A stretch of DNA of 64,000 bases from Cercospora beticola (lineage: Eukaryota > Ascomycota > Dothideomycetes > Mycosphaerellales > Mycosphaerellaceae): NCBI RefSeq assembly GCF_033473495.1, contig NC_088935.1, forward strand, positions 558,001 to 622,000, written 5' to 3'. Under the pieces are notes generated by a model. It was not told the origin of the DNA. It did not search any database and worked only from the letters and a program-made list of their open reading frames with translations. The first letter of the stretch is position 1, and each line of letters begins with the position of its first letter. Below are positions 1-11,899 of the stretch, piece by piece. The position numbers were made by a program, and so were the translations under genes.

Positions 1-3000
1 GGGTCTGAAGATGCGAGGGTCCTGCTGTGCTGGGACACGGGAAGATTAAGTTTAGAACGGGATCCAGGTTGCTTGTGCAGCGTGAAGAAATGTCGCGAGG
101 ATGGAGAAGAGGGAAAAGTATATGTTGACTTCACTTCAGCCCACCGTTTGCCTTCTACAGCTAGTTTCTGCTACTGTTTTCAGCGTCGGCCGCCTCTGAG
201 GGTGTGGTGTATTCTGTGAAGAGGGTGTTGTTGTGGCGAGTTCCGCTGCCGAAGAACAAGGTGTGCTGTCTGCTTTGAGCTGTCCTGACCGGTATCCATT
301 GATCAAGGCTGACAGGCGAATATATTCGTATCTTACCAGCATACGAGACGCGGTGCTACGAATAGACATCGACACTCCGGTGAACAATTATCGAATCCGT
401 TGCCTGGAAGAATGACGCAATTCTTGCAAGAGCCCGATTGATACTGGCGTTCGGGAGGAGTGAAGCTCGAGGCAGCTGACACGGCACGGCCGACTGAGTG
501 CTTCGTAACATTCGCGCCATTGCAAAACCTACCTCAATTGCAACCGGAACAGGCACTTTACACTCGGCGGATCGTCTTGGCTCGATAGCTACACGTACGA
601 CACCAATTCGACAGTCTGTTCGAGGCGTCCACTGCAACCGCAAGGCGTGCTAGAGGTTGCGATATGGAGTCGCAAGAAGCCACTAGGCAACTGCGTGCAT
701 ATACCTCGTTTTTGCCACCGGATTCCGAGACTTCGCCATCGCAGGCGACACGTTGCTTTGCCACCCGTATAGCGCGTGGACGACCTCGTGTCGATGTCGA
801 CGGTAGTCGTGGCGGTAGTGGGAGTGTAGCATGGGTGAGGGACATGTTGGGCATCCATAGGGACAATGACCTCGTGCCCCACTAATCGCGAGCGCCTCCA
901 GGACAACGCGTATCGAGACGTCCGATCTTACTCGGTCCTGTGTGCTGAGCCCGAGAACAGGTTCGTGGAGTTGCCCTTGTTTGACAGCGAAACAAGCAAC
1001 TGCACGGCGGCAGCTTCAGCGACCATGACTCGTTTTCCCGGAAATGTGCTGCGTTCTATATCCTGCACATTGGGTTTCGAGCTACTTCGAGCCCAGGCGC
1101 TTTGCGTCAGCGATATGAAACAAGCTAGAGATCGACCCCAGGGCCCGTGGCCATCACTAACATTCTTGGATTATTGCCAAATGGCGAGGTCGAGGCGTAG
1201 GACAAATCAAGGTGATGGGGCATACCACGGAGTCAACTCCCGAAGCATAATCATTCACTGGATCTCGGATGGGCCGGTGCGGTGATGTCCATCCTATCAG
1301 CAGGCCTCGCGCGGCCAATCCCGGGACGTGTCTTCCACAAAGGTCGTTAGGAAAAGCCTCATCTGACATATTTAGCCTGCTAGAGGCCTCCATAATTCGA
1401 GATGAAGTCCGGACAGCTTGGACGTAACTTCCGTAGCTCTGCACCTTCTAGTCATGAGGAACGGAGATACGAAGGTCTTCCGCGGGCTGCCCTGGTCAAG
1501 CCTGAACCACAGCGTCATTTCCAAAAGTCTTACGGATTGTTTGCTGACCTGGTGCATATGTTGGTCGGCTATCTCGGCACCCTCGAACGCTGTTCCCAGA
1601 CCCCGTGGGATAGGACCATAGAATGAGTAGCTGCAAGGACGGCCCGTCCTTTTGACTTTCGTAAGCTATCGACCACGCGCTTTCGCTCTTCCTATTATTT
1701 TGCACGCGTTGAATCCACGCTTCTCGCTCGCACTCTCGGGATGAATGGGGCGAACACTTCTCGTTGCATCGGGTACGCCATCATTCGTTCACGTATTCAT
1801 GGCGGTGAATGGCTCAGGCTGTGGTGATTCGATACCACTTGCAATGATGATGCAGGATACAATGTACCTGTGGAGATGCATGTGATCGCTTTTTCAAAGC
1901 CGGCCGAACCCTGGTCCATAGAGAGGTCACCTTGCCCATTATGCAGGCAGATGTGGAGTCGGCCGCACATAGCGTGCTTTGGAGCGCATCTCTTGGGACG
2001 ACCAGGATTCGAGCGTAGCCATCCAATCGTTGGCGGAAGAAAGAGTATTGGCGTTTTACGAGCCTGACGGAGTTGGCAATTCTCGTTGGAGGCGTCACCT
2101 CTCAGCCTCGCATGCCCAACTGAGACAGGCTGTGGGCGCATGAGCGCTCGATTGCGCAACGCGTCCGTCCGCTGTCGTTCGTCCGTGAACTGGGTCTGTT
2201 GCGGTTCGTCGGGCTCGGTAGGGAAGCCGAAAGTCAGTCCGGTCGTGTGATCACAGATGTTTTCATGTTACGTCTGCGATTCCCTGTTTCATCCAGTGCA
2301 TGATCTTGTGGCTCTGTGACATCCTGCTGCTGCCATGCTGCTGCGGGCCGCAAGGCAGAAGGCTGGGGGCGGGCGAGCAACCAGAGATGCAAGCTGACCG
2401 TCTACGCTCCACAACAGATCTTCACCTTGGACGCGAGGCAGAGATGGCCAGGGCATATCTGTGCATGCTCGCAAGACGCACGGTTCGTGCGCAACTACCC
2501 GAGCAGATGCAGCCATTTGCATTCCAGACGGAGCCAATGATGCCACGCATCGAGCGAGGTGTTTTGTGCGTGTGAAAGCGATCCTGGTTGCTCATCTTTA
2601 TAGTTCAGGGTAGTGGCCGTGAGGATGAGAGTTACCGGACTTTGGCACGAAGCACATGCTCTCGAGCGTTGCGCCCCAGCACGTAGATCTCCATGGCGGG
2701 CATGGCACCGTGCGGGACGCGCGACGAAGGACAATCGTGTATAGGCGTGTAGCTTCGTGCCGAGGACATCGGGCGTGCAGCTTGCAGCAGGCGTGGGATG
2801 TGGATGACCGTCGCCCAAGCGAACGACACGACGGGCATTTGCATTAACGAATGCACCGTTTGAGCACAGTGGCTGCCGGAGAGGGACGTCACCTGGCAAG
2901 TCAGCGCGTCACTGGCATGAGTCAATGTGCTGGCTCTGCTGAGGAGCGTGCGAGCAGAGCAGGCTGGCCTCGAGGCGACAGATGCTCAGCAGCGAGTGCA

Positions 3001-4845
3001 AGTGGCGAGAGACAAAGCGCGGGAGGGCATGAGCTGCCACCGGCCCCTCGTTGGCGTGCGTGCACAGCTATTGGCTGGCGGCATCCTGGCCAGCTGCTCT
3101 TCTCGTCTCAGTCGATAGTGGCAGCGGCGGCGGAGCTTTGTCTGCGATAGTATGGGCTGGTTATCTTTGGAGCTTTCGTGGTAGCCAAGCCGTTTCGGGG
3201 GCGCGTCGTGGTCGCGATGGAAGCTGCACTGGGTAAATCAAGCTGCACCAGTAGCGGCGCGATCGCTTGTGTCTAGTCCGATATGTGAGCAATCATGCAG
3301 CAGCGCCCGCTCCCGCGCGGGCAGATCGCAGATGGGTGACTTGCGGCGGCCAGAGTGTTGAGCAGTGCAAGTATAAGCCACCGGTGCTCCACTTTGCCTC
3401 GATCATTCGCTGCTGCGGGTGCCTGTGCAGTTCGCGTGCATTGCCTTCCGTTGTGCCCTCGTCCACGAAGGGACGCATTCACCCTCACGATATTACTGTC
3501 TTGGACGGCCAGTAGGAAGCAGAGAGGAAGGAAGCGAACGCTGCTCGCGACTCAGCCGCAAACGCAAACCGGCTCGGCGATCACGGTTCGTCTGGCAGCA
3601 ACCTAGACGACACTCGGGCCATCGACGAGCGGCCAACCGCACCTGTTCTGCTCGCCCATTATTCCTCTGTCTCGATGCTGGCAGAGCACGGCGTCTGCAA
3701 GAACAACACGACACTCGCATCGCGCGCATTGGGCCTGAGCGACTCGCCGTGCCCGCTGCAATTCTGCACGACCTTCTGTACAATCGCTACCAACGCCGTG
3801 GCCGAGCAGCTTGCACACGACGAATCACGACGTGCGAGTATAGCACGGCACCGCATTCACTCTGTTGGAAACTGACCGCCTTCGACGTGGCGCGCTGCAT
3901 TTGCTAAGTGAGTGCCATTTTCCATTTACCCAACCCGAACCTCCCTCCACCATCCCACTGGAACTCACGCAACAATTGCACTTCGCGCGCCTGGTCGTTG
4001 GCTCCTCGCTCCGCCCGACCCAGCAAAGTATCCCTTGCAGTTGAGGGCCCAGCGTCTGGCCAGCACGTGTAACCCCAGCGGCCGCCTGAAGAAACGCGCA
4101 GAGATTCGGGTCACAGGCTGAAGGGCACCGCGACCGGTCAATTTCTCTGCGTTGCAAACAGGCCGCTGCACTGCGCGAGCAGTGGACATGGACAATGCAC
4201 ACCGCGCGGTCGCCGATGGGCGTCGAAATGGAGAGTATTGAAGGATGAAGCTGACTGTGAAAAGGGCAGCCTAGTGGGGTTGTTCGACTCGCGAGCCGTC
4301 TGCGTCATCCAGCCGCTCAGACGCACGTCCCATCGCAAGTGGATCGCGCTTGCAGAGCTTCTCGGCGGATCACAACCATCAGCCCTCACGGCGTGCAGCC
4401 TCGACCTTGCATCGACAGCGCCTCAACACCACCGCTCGCGACCTTTGCTGTTGCTCCTGGCCGTTGCGCTCGGCCTACAGGGTTTCTCCAGCCTTCCGCA
4501 AGCTTATCTGCGCGCTCGTCAAAGTTTGGGATCGTGCAGCGCTGCGCTCCGTCCCTGGTCGCAGAGCTATTATCCACATCGACCTATCCCAAGTGCGCGC
4601 ACGCGCGAGGGCGAATTCCCAGGGCACGTCGCTGCTGTCCACTGCCAATACGCGCCAGTCCCCGAGTATCTCCATCGACTCGCCGCCACCGGCGCGCACC
4701 TCGAGACACTTGCGCCAGATACAGCGTTTGCTGTGCGACAGGCCCGTACCGACTCTGCGTGCTCCATGCCAGGTAGCGGGATGTGATGCTGGCCGTGTCG
4801 CATCGGAGCTTTGAAGCATTATCTACATTACACGCCGGTCTGGAC
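1..4845. other. 4.8-kb region with no recognisable gene
   Basis: Open frames here reach at most about 180 codons, overlap one another on both strands and are rich in Arg, Cys and Ser, as expected of random GC-rich sequence. I found no domain, no consistent exon chain, no tRNA and no repeat. The right part should include the promoter and 5' leader of the chromatin-remodelling gene that starts at 4846. A non-coding RNA cannot be excluded from sequence alone. Confidence 0.5.
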
Positions 4846-6870
4846 ATGGAAGACTCGGGCACCATCAATCCAGCAGCTTTGAATGCGCCCAGTAAGCACT
4901 GTCTCCCACCCGCTCTATCACCATGCGACGCGTTCCCCCGCCGTTCGACAGCGCTCCGCAGCCCGGTCGGGCATTTGAACAATATGCTAACTCATTCCTC
5001 CCTTTGCAGACGCCACGAGCACCTCCAACCTCTTGACGACAGCGAGCCCACGCGGGCAGAAGCGTAGTCGAACACCTGATTCGTACGGCACACCCGGAGT
5101 GAAACAAGAAGGTGGTATGTACTTGCAAAGATACACAGCGTGTGACAGATGGAGTCGCATGCGAAGTGGCACCTTCTGTGTGCGCACAGGAATGATAGCT
5201 GAGGCAAGCACGCTGACACGCCGCTTCCAGATGACGCCAAGACCAACAAGATACGGAAACTGAAGTCGGAACAAAGTCCTGCACCATCGCCCAACATGTC
5301 GATGGCCGTCGGTCATCAGCCGGTGCAAACGCCTCACATGAGGACGTCGTCGTTATCGCACGCATCTCCAACTCAGGCGTCGCCAACCAGATCCACCCCA
5401 GGCTCGATATCAAAGCCTCCTGTGGTCAAGGCCCTGCCCACTGTTAGAGACCACACGACAGATCAGCTTGGCCCAGAGGGTGACGAGTACATACCACGAG
5501 AAATTGATGAGGCCGGTGAAACCAAAGTGTCCAAGGACGGGTACCCTCTAGGAGAGCGCAAGTACAGATGTCGGACGTTCAACGTTCCCAACCGAGGGGA
5601 GAAGCTTTTTATGCTGGCCACCGAATGCGCTCGCGTGCTTGGATACCGCGACTCATACTTGCTATTCAACAAGAACAGGTCACTCTACAAGATTATTGCA
5701 AACCAAGCAGAGAAGGACAACCTGATCCATCAGGAGATTTTGCCCTACTCCTACAGGTCACGGCAAATCGCCATCGTCACAGCTCGGTCCATGTTCAGGC
5801 AGTTTGGTAGCCGTTTGATCGAAGGTGGCCGCCGCGTTCGTGACGACTACTGGGAAGCCAAGGCTAGGAAACAAGGTTTCACAGAGGACGACCCAGCTGG
5901 AGAGAAACGCCCAGGAGCCGCTCGGGCTCGAGAACAGGCTGCAGCAGAAGCAGCTGCAAGTCACGCCAATGCCCTCAATGCTCTTCCTCAAGGGGAAATC
6001 ATCTACAGCAATGCCAGCATGGAAGCTGGACCGCCAGGTCTCGGACAGGTATCGCTGGCGCCACTGCCCATGATTCACCTACCGAGCGAGGACCTCAGAC
6101 CAAGTGCATCTGGTGGCATTCTTCGTCCTAGGCAGGAAGTTATAGGGCCAGCTTACGTGGATATCACCAGATCGAGCGCACCGGCAGAGATCATGACGCA
6201 AGCCGTGGGCGCAGCGGATTTCAATAAGCAATTGGCCGCGCAACGCCAACACAGGTCGTCTTATCTGACGAATTACTGGGAGCGGCCCCACGAGCAGCAG
6301 ACGACAGAGGCTCAGACCGAGCAAGCTGGAGCAAGCACCGTGGCACCGCAAAATCTACAAAGCCCACAATCGGTGGCGCAGCAGCGGCAGGACATCCCTC
6401 AGGCATATTCGGCTTACCAGAACCAGCAGAATGCAATGCCTTCTCCTGTTCAAACTATGCATCGAGGTGCACCTGGTCAAATTCATCATGGCTCGCCTTC
6501 CATGGCTGTCGGAGCTCAACACAGGCAGACTCCGTCTTACCCCGGCTACCCATCGAACCAGATGTGGCCTCCTCCTCAGCCGCAACCCTCGCCGCTGGGG
6601 CAATCACACATGTCTGGCTATGGTCAACAGCCGCAACAGCAGCATCACTCGCAAATGCCGCCGCCGCAGATGCCGGGCCAAAACATGAGTTATGCCCAAC
6701 AGCTCGGCCAGATGAACTCTGCTTATGCAGGCATGAACCGAAGCATGTATCAGCCGAACCCGAGCCAGTATATGGGAGCTCAGACACAATCTGGGCCAGG
6801 CCAACAACCAGGCATGCAAGGCTGGTCCACTCCTGGTAACAGTATGCCCCAGAACTACGGTTACCAATGA
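4846..6870 (+). CDS. rsc7: RSC/SWI-SNF chromatin-remodelling subunit, Rsc7/Swp82 family
   Basis: Three exons, 4846-4891, 5010-5114 and 5231-6870, give 596 aa. Both introns have good donors (GTAAGC, GTATGT) and join in phase to the long last exon. Residues about 150-265 match the Rsc7/Swp82 'CRC_subunit' family: the segment CRTFNVPNRGEKLFMLATE is followed by ARVLGYRDSYLLFNKNRSL, an IVTARSMFRQFG stretch and a GGRR..DDYWEA end. The family is a nuclear subunit of ATP-dependent nucleosome remodellers. The N-terminus carries a basic stretch (PRGQKRSRTPDSYG) that may act in nuclear targeting. The C-terminal half is Gln/Pro/Met-rich and probably disordered, as is common for this family in filamentous fungi. 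Filamentous fungi usually have one such gene, so assignment to RSC or to SWI/SNF specifically is not decided here. Confidence 0.9.
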
Positions 6871-7825
6871 AACCTCCTGACCCGAAAATGTTCGATGTGA
6901 CCTTAAACCCGACAACTCGGTCAGGACGAAAATACAACATATCTTCACACTTCTTGTAGATCCTTGCACCGCTCGAGGCTTAACCAGTCAAGCCAGCATT
7001 ATTTATCCCTGGGGCGGCGTTGGCGCTACTTCTACCACTGCATCACGGTTGTGCAACCACATCATCATATGGCGTTGCTAGGATGGCCGCTCGCGGTCCC
7101 CTCCGCTCAAATCACATCGTTCGAAAGAGCAACCATCCGCATCATCAAACAGCTACCAGAACGACACTTCCAGCTTCCTGCTGCTGTGCACTTCGAAATC
7201 GAGGGCTTACTGCTACTGCATCACCTCCTTTCTGCACTCCTGCATGAGCCATTTGATTTCCACGGCGAACGAGGACCATTCAGCATGCATCATCACCATC
7301 ATCACCCCCAACCTGCATTAATAATGGCATAGCGGACTGGAAACTTCTTTCTTGTGGCTGCTTCTGCTTCTTTCTACTTGTTTGGTTCCAAAGTGGTGAC
7401 GATACCCAGATTGCTTTTTTGAAACTTCTTTTCGCTTCGCCTTTGATTTTCTTATTCGCGTTCCGGATCATTGCATAGACTTATCATCAGTATGGATTGG
7501 ATGAATGGGATGGATGGGCTGTGCGAATGCGATGCGATGCGAATGCGGTGTGCTGGGTTACGGTTAGACAGACGTAGTGGTATGCCAGATCGAGTTCATC
7601 ATTTCGGTTCCGCTTTTACACATCGTGACATTGTTCTATTCTCTGCCACCAATTGACCTCCGCTGTACTACTTGTCAGCCTATTGACAAGAGCTCCACGG
7701 AGTGGCAGCAACGACAGGGAGGTGAAGATTTGAAAATGTACAACGAAATGCTTTCATCGAATAAATATCGTCTCATTGTACACATTTTCCTGCACATTCT
7801 TTTTCCGCTAAACATGGCATGGCGT
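6871..7825. other. Convergent intergenic region, rsc7 / fumarase 3' ends
   Basis: This 955-bp gap lies between two converging genes and should hold both 3' UTRs. A short run of GATGCGATGCGAATGCG-type imperfect repeats is visible near 7530-7550. No coding exon is supported. Confidence 0.5.
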
Positions 7826-9388
7826 CTATTTCTTCGCCTTTGGCGCAATCATAAGCTCAGGCCTGACAACCTCATCAAACTTCTCCTCCGACAAAGCCTT
7901 CAATTCCATCGCACTTTCCTTCAATGAAATACCCTTCTTGTGCGCATTCTTGGCCACCTTGGACGCCATATCATATCCAATCACAGGGTTCAAACATGTA
8001 ACCAACATCAAACTCTCCTTCATAATAGTTGCAATACGTTCCTCGTTGGCTTCGAGACCGAGAACCAAATTCTCTCGGAAACTGTTCATTCCATCGGCGA
8101 GAAGGCGAGAAGAATGGAGGAGGTTACGGATCATGACGGGTTTGAAGACGTTGAGTTCGAAATTTCCTTGTGAGCCTGCGAAAGTTGTGGCGGCTTGGTT
8201 ACCGAAGACTTGGCAGCAGATCATGGTGAGGGATTCGCATTGGGTGGGGTTGACTTTTCCGGGCATGATGGAGGAGCCGGGTTCGTTTTCGGGGAGGTTG
8301 AGTTCTCCTAGACCGCAGCGGGGACCTGAGCCCAGGAAGCGGATGTCTTGGGCGATTTTGTAGAGAGAGGTGGCGAGGGTGTTGAGGTGGCCGTGGGCTT
8401 CGACGATGGCGTCGTGCGCGGCGAGGGCTTCGAATTTGTTGGGAGCCGTGTAGAATTGGTGGCCGGTGAGGTTGGTTACTTCGGTTGCGATGTCTTCGGC
8501 GAAGCCTTCGAAGGTGTTGAGGCCGGTGCCGACTGCGGTTCCTCCTTGGGCGAGGAGGCGGAGACGTGGGAGGGCGGATTCTACGCGCTCAATGCCGTAT
8601 TCGAGTTGGGTGACATAGCCGGAGAACTCCTGGCCGAGTGTCAAAGGAGTGGCATCTTGCAAGTGTGTTCGTCCAATCTTGATGATGTTCTCGAATTGTG
8701 CGGCCTTGTGCTTCATTGCTTCTTTCAGGTTCTTGAGAGCTGGCAGGAGAGATTCTTCGAAGTCCAGGACCGCGGCAATATGCATAACCGTAGGGAATGT
8801 ATCGTTGGAGGATGCGGACATGTTGACATGGTCGTTGGGGTGCACAGGCTTCTTGCTGCCCATCTTGCCGCCCAGGATCTCGATTGCGCGGTTCGAGATG
8901 ACTTCGTTCGCATTCATGTTTGATTGTGTGCCTGATCCAGTCTGCCATACAACCAGTGGAAAGTGGTCCACTAGCTTCAGCGATGCGACCTCGCTGGCTG
9001 CTTGCTGAATAGCCTTTCCAAGCTTGGGGTCCAATCCAAACTTCATGTTCACCGTCGCCGCAGCGCCCTTCAGCACACCGAATGCGCGCACAATCGGCGG
9101 TGGCATGCGATCCTGTGGCTGGTTGATATTGAAGTTGCCGAGCGAGCGCTGCGTCTGCGCTCCCCAGTACTTGTCATCGGGCACTTCGAGCTCGCCGAAG
9201 GCATCGCTTTCTATTCTACCCATTCTGGCGGTGCTGGCGAAAGTTCGTATCGATCGTGGGAGAGCGGAGGTGGTGTTGCTGGATGCACCGAGCGGTCGAG
9301 CTGTCAAGCTTCTAGTGGGGAGCTTCGCTGGTAGTGCTTTGGAGAGTCGGACCTCTGCGACTGCACGCGGGAACGCTGTACGAAACAT
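7826..9388 (-). CDS. FUM1: Fumarate hydratase, class II (mitochondrial, possibly also cytosolic)
   Basis: Single exon, 520 aa from the ATG at 9388. The enzyme interconverts fumarate and L-malate in the TCA cycle and, in the cytosol, clears fumarate and supports the DNA-damage response. The first 55 or so residues are rich in Arg, Ser and Ala with no acidic residues near the start, as in a mitochondrial presequence. The mature enzyme begins near the [20 protein letters not shown] segment. The fumarase/aspartase signature [10 protein letters not shown] lies at about residues 371-380, and the other conserved blocks ([41 protein letters not shown]) are intact. The frame stays open upstream to 9463. 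I chose 9388 because it begins a normal presequence. A second in-frame ATG at 9223 lies just before the mature enzyme and could start a cytosolic form. Confidence 0.96.
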   Translation of the reverse strand: MFRTAFPRAVAEVRLSKALPAKLPTRSLTARPLGASSNTTSALPRSIRTFASTARMGRIESDAFGELEVPDDKYWGAQTQRSLGNFNINQPQDRMPPPIVRAFGVLKGAAATVNMKFGLDPKLGKAIQQAASEVASLKLVDHFPLVVWQTGSGTQSNMNANEVISNRAIEILGGKMGSKKPVHPNDHVNMSASSNDTFPTVMHIAAVLDFEESLLPALKNLKEAMKHKAAQFENIIKIGRTHLQDATPLTLGQEFSGYVTQLEYGIERVESALPRLRLLAQGGTAVGTGLNTFEGFAEDIATEVTNLTGHQFYTAPNKFEALAAHDAIVEAHGHLNTLATSLYKIAQDIRFLGSGPRCGLGELNLPENEPGSSIMPGKVNPTQCESLTMICCQVFGNQAATTFAGSQGNFELNVFKPVMIRNLLHSSRLLADGMNSFRENLVLGLEANEERIATIMKESLMLVTCLNPVIGYDMASKVAKNAHKKGISLKESAMELKALSEEKFDEVVRPELMIAPKAKK

Positions 9389-9923
9389 GATGGAGAATGC
9401 GCAAGAAGAAGAAATGGAACGGTAGATGCAGGCGTGACGATCAAGAGCTGACGACTGTCCCAATGGTCCGCAATGGGCTCAGAACATCGGACGTCTTCGG
9501 AGGCTCGTCCTGAACATTTATTTTCCGGCAGCGTCGATCATGAGCTCACCCGTCGGATGAAAAGCCTGAGGCACAAATTCTCCTTCCCAGATCCTGAACA
9601 GGACTAAGGTCCTAACCAGGAACACATGTCTATCGACCCACGACAAGCCAGACGCCGTCGCAACAACACCTCGTCGATTACAGTCCTACCATCAGACATG
9701 TGTGACAGCATGCTGCCACGTACACGCTCAAGCAAGAGAAGCCAAGGGAAGAGATGCGGATGAAATCGGCAAGAGCATTGTAGCGGCTACACTTTCATTG
9801 CGGCACTATGCTACGGCATAAATCATGACTTGATCAATGGTATCTCAGATACAAGGTGCTGTGGGTCCAAATAAGTCTTCTTCATCTGCATGGAAGAGAG
9901 GAGACATGATCAGAGCTCTTGCT
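9389..9923. other. Fumarase promoter and 3' region of the Hsp12-like gene
   Basis: A 535-bp gap. It should carry the promoter of the fumarase gene, which reads leftward, and the 3' UTR of the small stress gene to the right. No further exon or repeat was found. Confidence 0.4.
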
Positions 9924-10321
9924 CTACTGCTTCTCTGCAAAATGCATTAGCAGTGTTCAAGAGAAGGTGTTGCTGTCCGTGGGCAACTCACTGTCTCCCA
10001 GTCCAAGAGTGTCCTTGACGCTCTCGCCGGCGGACGAGACACTGTCAGTCGCCTTCTGCGTGGCGGACTTCTCCTCCTCTGCATGAAATTGTCAGACGCC
10101 TATCGATGATGAACACAGGATTGGATAACTCACCTGGCTGAGCCTTGCCTGCGACAGAATCTCCAGCGCCCTTGGCCTTGTCACCAAGCTGCTCGGTGGT
10201 GGACTTCTGGCTGTCTGGCTTCAAGGCAGAAGCTGCCTTGTCGGTGTTGGACTGGCGCCTGGTACCCGTCAGGACACGTTTGCGGCCTGCTGAAAGAAGC
10301 TACTCACAAGCTGTCGGACAT
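9924..10321 (-). CDS. hsp12: Hsp9/Hsp12-family small stress protein
   Basis: Four short exons on the minus strand (10308-10321, 10134-10258, 9992-10078, 9924-9934) give 78 aa. Each junction uses a GTGAGT donor and phases agree. The protein starts MSDSLRQSNTDKAASALKPD and continues with QKSTTEQLGDKAKGAGD and a PEEEKSATQKATDSV repeat-like second half. This is the Hsp12/Hsp9 pattern (SD.LR..., TPDSQKST..., QP..EKS..Q). Such proteins are small, hydrophilic and disordered. They fold into amphipathic helices on membranes and are induced by heat, osmotic stress, glucose depletion and stationary phase. The gene is too intron-broken to show as one open frame. A TATA-like element and a CCCCT stress element lie upstream. 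The last exon codes for only three residues (KKQ), which is the least certain part. Confidence 0.85.
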
Positions 10322-10416
10322 TTTGGCGATTGATGTGATTTGAAGTTGTTCGTTGAGTTGAGTTGATTGCTTTCGAGGTGATCTGGAAATCGAATGTCCC
10401 TCTGTGGCAGCACTCT

Positions 10417-10422
10417 CTTATA
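10417..10422 (-). promoter_or_regulatory. TATA-like element of the Hsp12-like gene
   Basis: The minus strand reads CATATAAGAGAG here, about 95 bp upstream of the start codon at 10321. Position and sequence fit a TATA box of a stress-inducible gene. Confidence 0.45.
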
Positions 10423-10490
10423 TGCCAACATATGGAGCACGAACACCCTCACGTTTCACAGCGGGGCAATGAGGTCGTCCTATGGCATCA

Positions 10491-10495
10491 CCCCT
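10491..10495 (-). promoter_or_regulatory. Possible stress-response element (CCCCT/AGGGG)
   Basis: A CCCCT pentamer lies 170 bp upstream of the Hsp12-like start codon. In yeasts this core is bound by Msn2/4-type zinc-finger activators and drives HSP12. Five bases occur often by chance, so this is suggestive only. Confidence 0.3.
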
Positions 10496-10954
10496 CAATA
10501 CTGCACTGCGCGTACTCATTGCATGCGTTCGCAGTGCATACACATTGCGCTACGTCAGAATGCGGGCACATGTACAAAACTTGGACAACAGCTTTGGAGA
10601 TTGCACAACCTGTTCCATCATAGAGCTCCACTTATTGGCCGGCATAGCGAGGGATTCTCTATCAGCAGACACATTTCCTACGACACCTGCGCACTTCTTG
10701 TTGTTTACCCGTCGTGCCAGACAGATTCGCGTCACAGTGATGCTATCCCGTAGTTACTCCGACTCTATCACATGCTCCACTTGTTTAACACGACAGCACG
10801 ACAGGTCAGGAAACTTGCACAATTCATGCGCATGGCAACTCAACGTCGGACATCATCACGATCTCAACGTTGTTGCCTGGCGACATCACACAAGGTCTGA
10901 TAGTGAAACAGGTTATTCGACGAAGAATGTTGTTATTTGCTGATGCTACCTCAT

Positions 10955-11821
10955 CTAGCATGGCAGAGCACCAGTGCTGGTGGCTGTCTGGAACAACTGA
11001 ACTTCCTCAGCACGACGCCTTGTCAAGCCAGCCACAGGCTGTCCACCGGCCTTGTTCCACTTTGGCAACTCTTCCGCAGCAACTGTGTTTGGATTTTCTC
11101 CAGCATTGAGCCTCTTCACCAATGTCGAAGATGCCGTATTCCCGCATCCAACGTTGAACGCCCAGGAAACCAACGCACCATACTGGTTGGCGTTGAGTCG
11201 AACACCACCGACCTGTTGTCCGATACAGACTTCGAATTGCCTCACATCGCGTGCCAGAAGCTGCTCGCCTTGAGCCTCGGAGATTGGATACGAATAGCCC
11301 AGTTCTTGGCAGCGAGTTGACTGAGAGCAAAGATGGCCGTAGCCGACTGTCCATTTGCCTGCAACATCTTGGTATGGACTGCCTCGGAAGCCTTCAAAGG
11401 ATTTGATAAAGTCGATGATGTTGGCTTGAGCTGAAGGTGGACAGTTGCCTCCACCTCCACCGCCACCGCTTCGGATGCAGCATTGGATGTCTGAAGAGCC
11501 AGGACACAGGCCAGAGTACCTATTATCAACTCGTCAGATGCGTCCTCCATGAAGCTGTGCATGGGCCTCTTACCTGCTTCCTGTGCATGTGGACGCGGAC
11601 TCGCAGGTTCCGCTTACACCGCTTCGAGAGCAGCGGCCGTACGTGCAACACTGAATGTTCGATGGACCTGGGCATGCGCCTGCTGTGGATGTTCCGCCGC
11701 ATTCGGACGTGGAGATGCAGACGCCGTTCTGTCCATTGGCTGTGCAAGTGCCATACTGGTACTGCGCTGACGCCGTGCTGGCGAGCAAGAGAGCTGCTGA
11801 CAGGATCGTGTTGGCAAACAT
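10955..11821 (-). CDS. Secreted phage-type lysozyme (glycoside hydrolase family 24)
   Basis: Two exons on the minus strand, 11574-11821 and 10955-11519, give 270 aa. The intron is 54 nt and splits an Arg codon. Residues 1-19 form a signal peptide ending STASA. A Cys-rich part follows, with two copies of a CPGxSxIQCC motif (around residues 50-60 and 88-97), then a run of seven Gly. The GH24 domain follows. It has a T4-lysozyme-like catalytic set with correct spacing: Glu125 in SFEGFRG, Asp134 in YQDVAG and Thr140 in KWTVGYGHL. Further family blocks are NQYGALVSWAFNVGCG and the TRRRAEEVQLF end. The enzyme should cleave the peptidoglycan beta-1,4 bond between N-acetylmuramic acid and N-acetylglucosamine outside the cell, in feeding on or defence against bacteria. 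Confidence 0.92.
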
Positions 11822-11887
11822 CTTTAAAATATGCTGGGTAAGTGCTTATGCTGAATGGAAGTAAGTCGTGTCAATCGAACACACGCT

Positions 11888-11899
11888 TCCTTATATACA
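11888..11899 (-). promoter_or_regulatory. TATA-like element of the lysozyme gene
   Basis: The minus strand reads GTATATAAGG about 70 bp upstream of the lysozyme start codon at 11821. Distance and match favour a TATA-driven, regulated promoter. Confidence 0.45.

Noticed and set aside
3419..3907. 162-codon plus-strand frame in the left gene-free region
   Set aside because: Arg/Cys-rich composition and no recognisable domain. Several overlapping frames are equally open.
8348..8923. 191-codon plus-strand frame
   Set aside because: Antisense shadow of fumarase.
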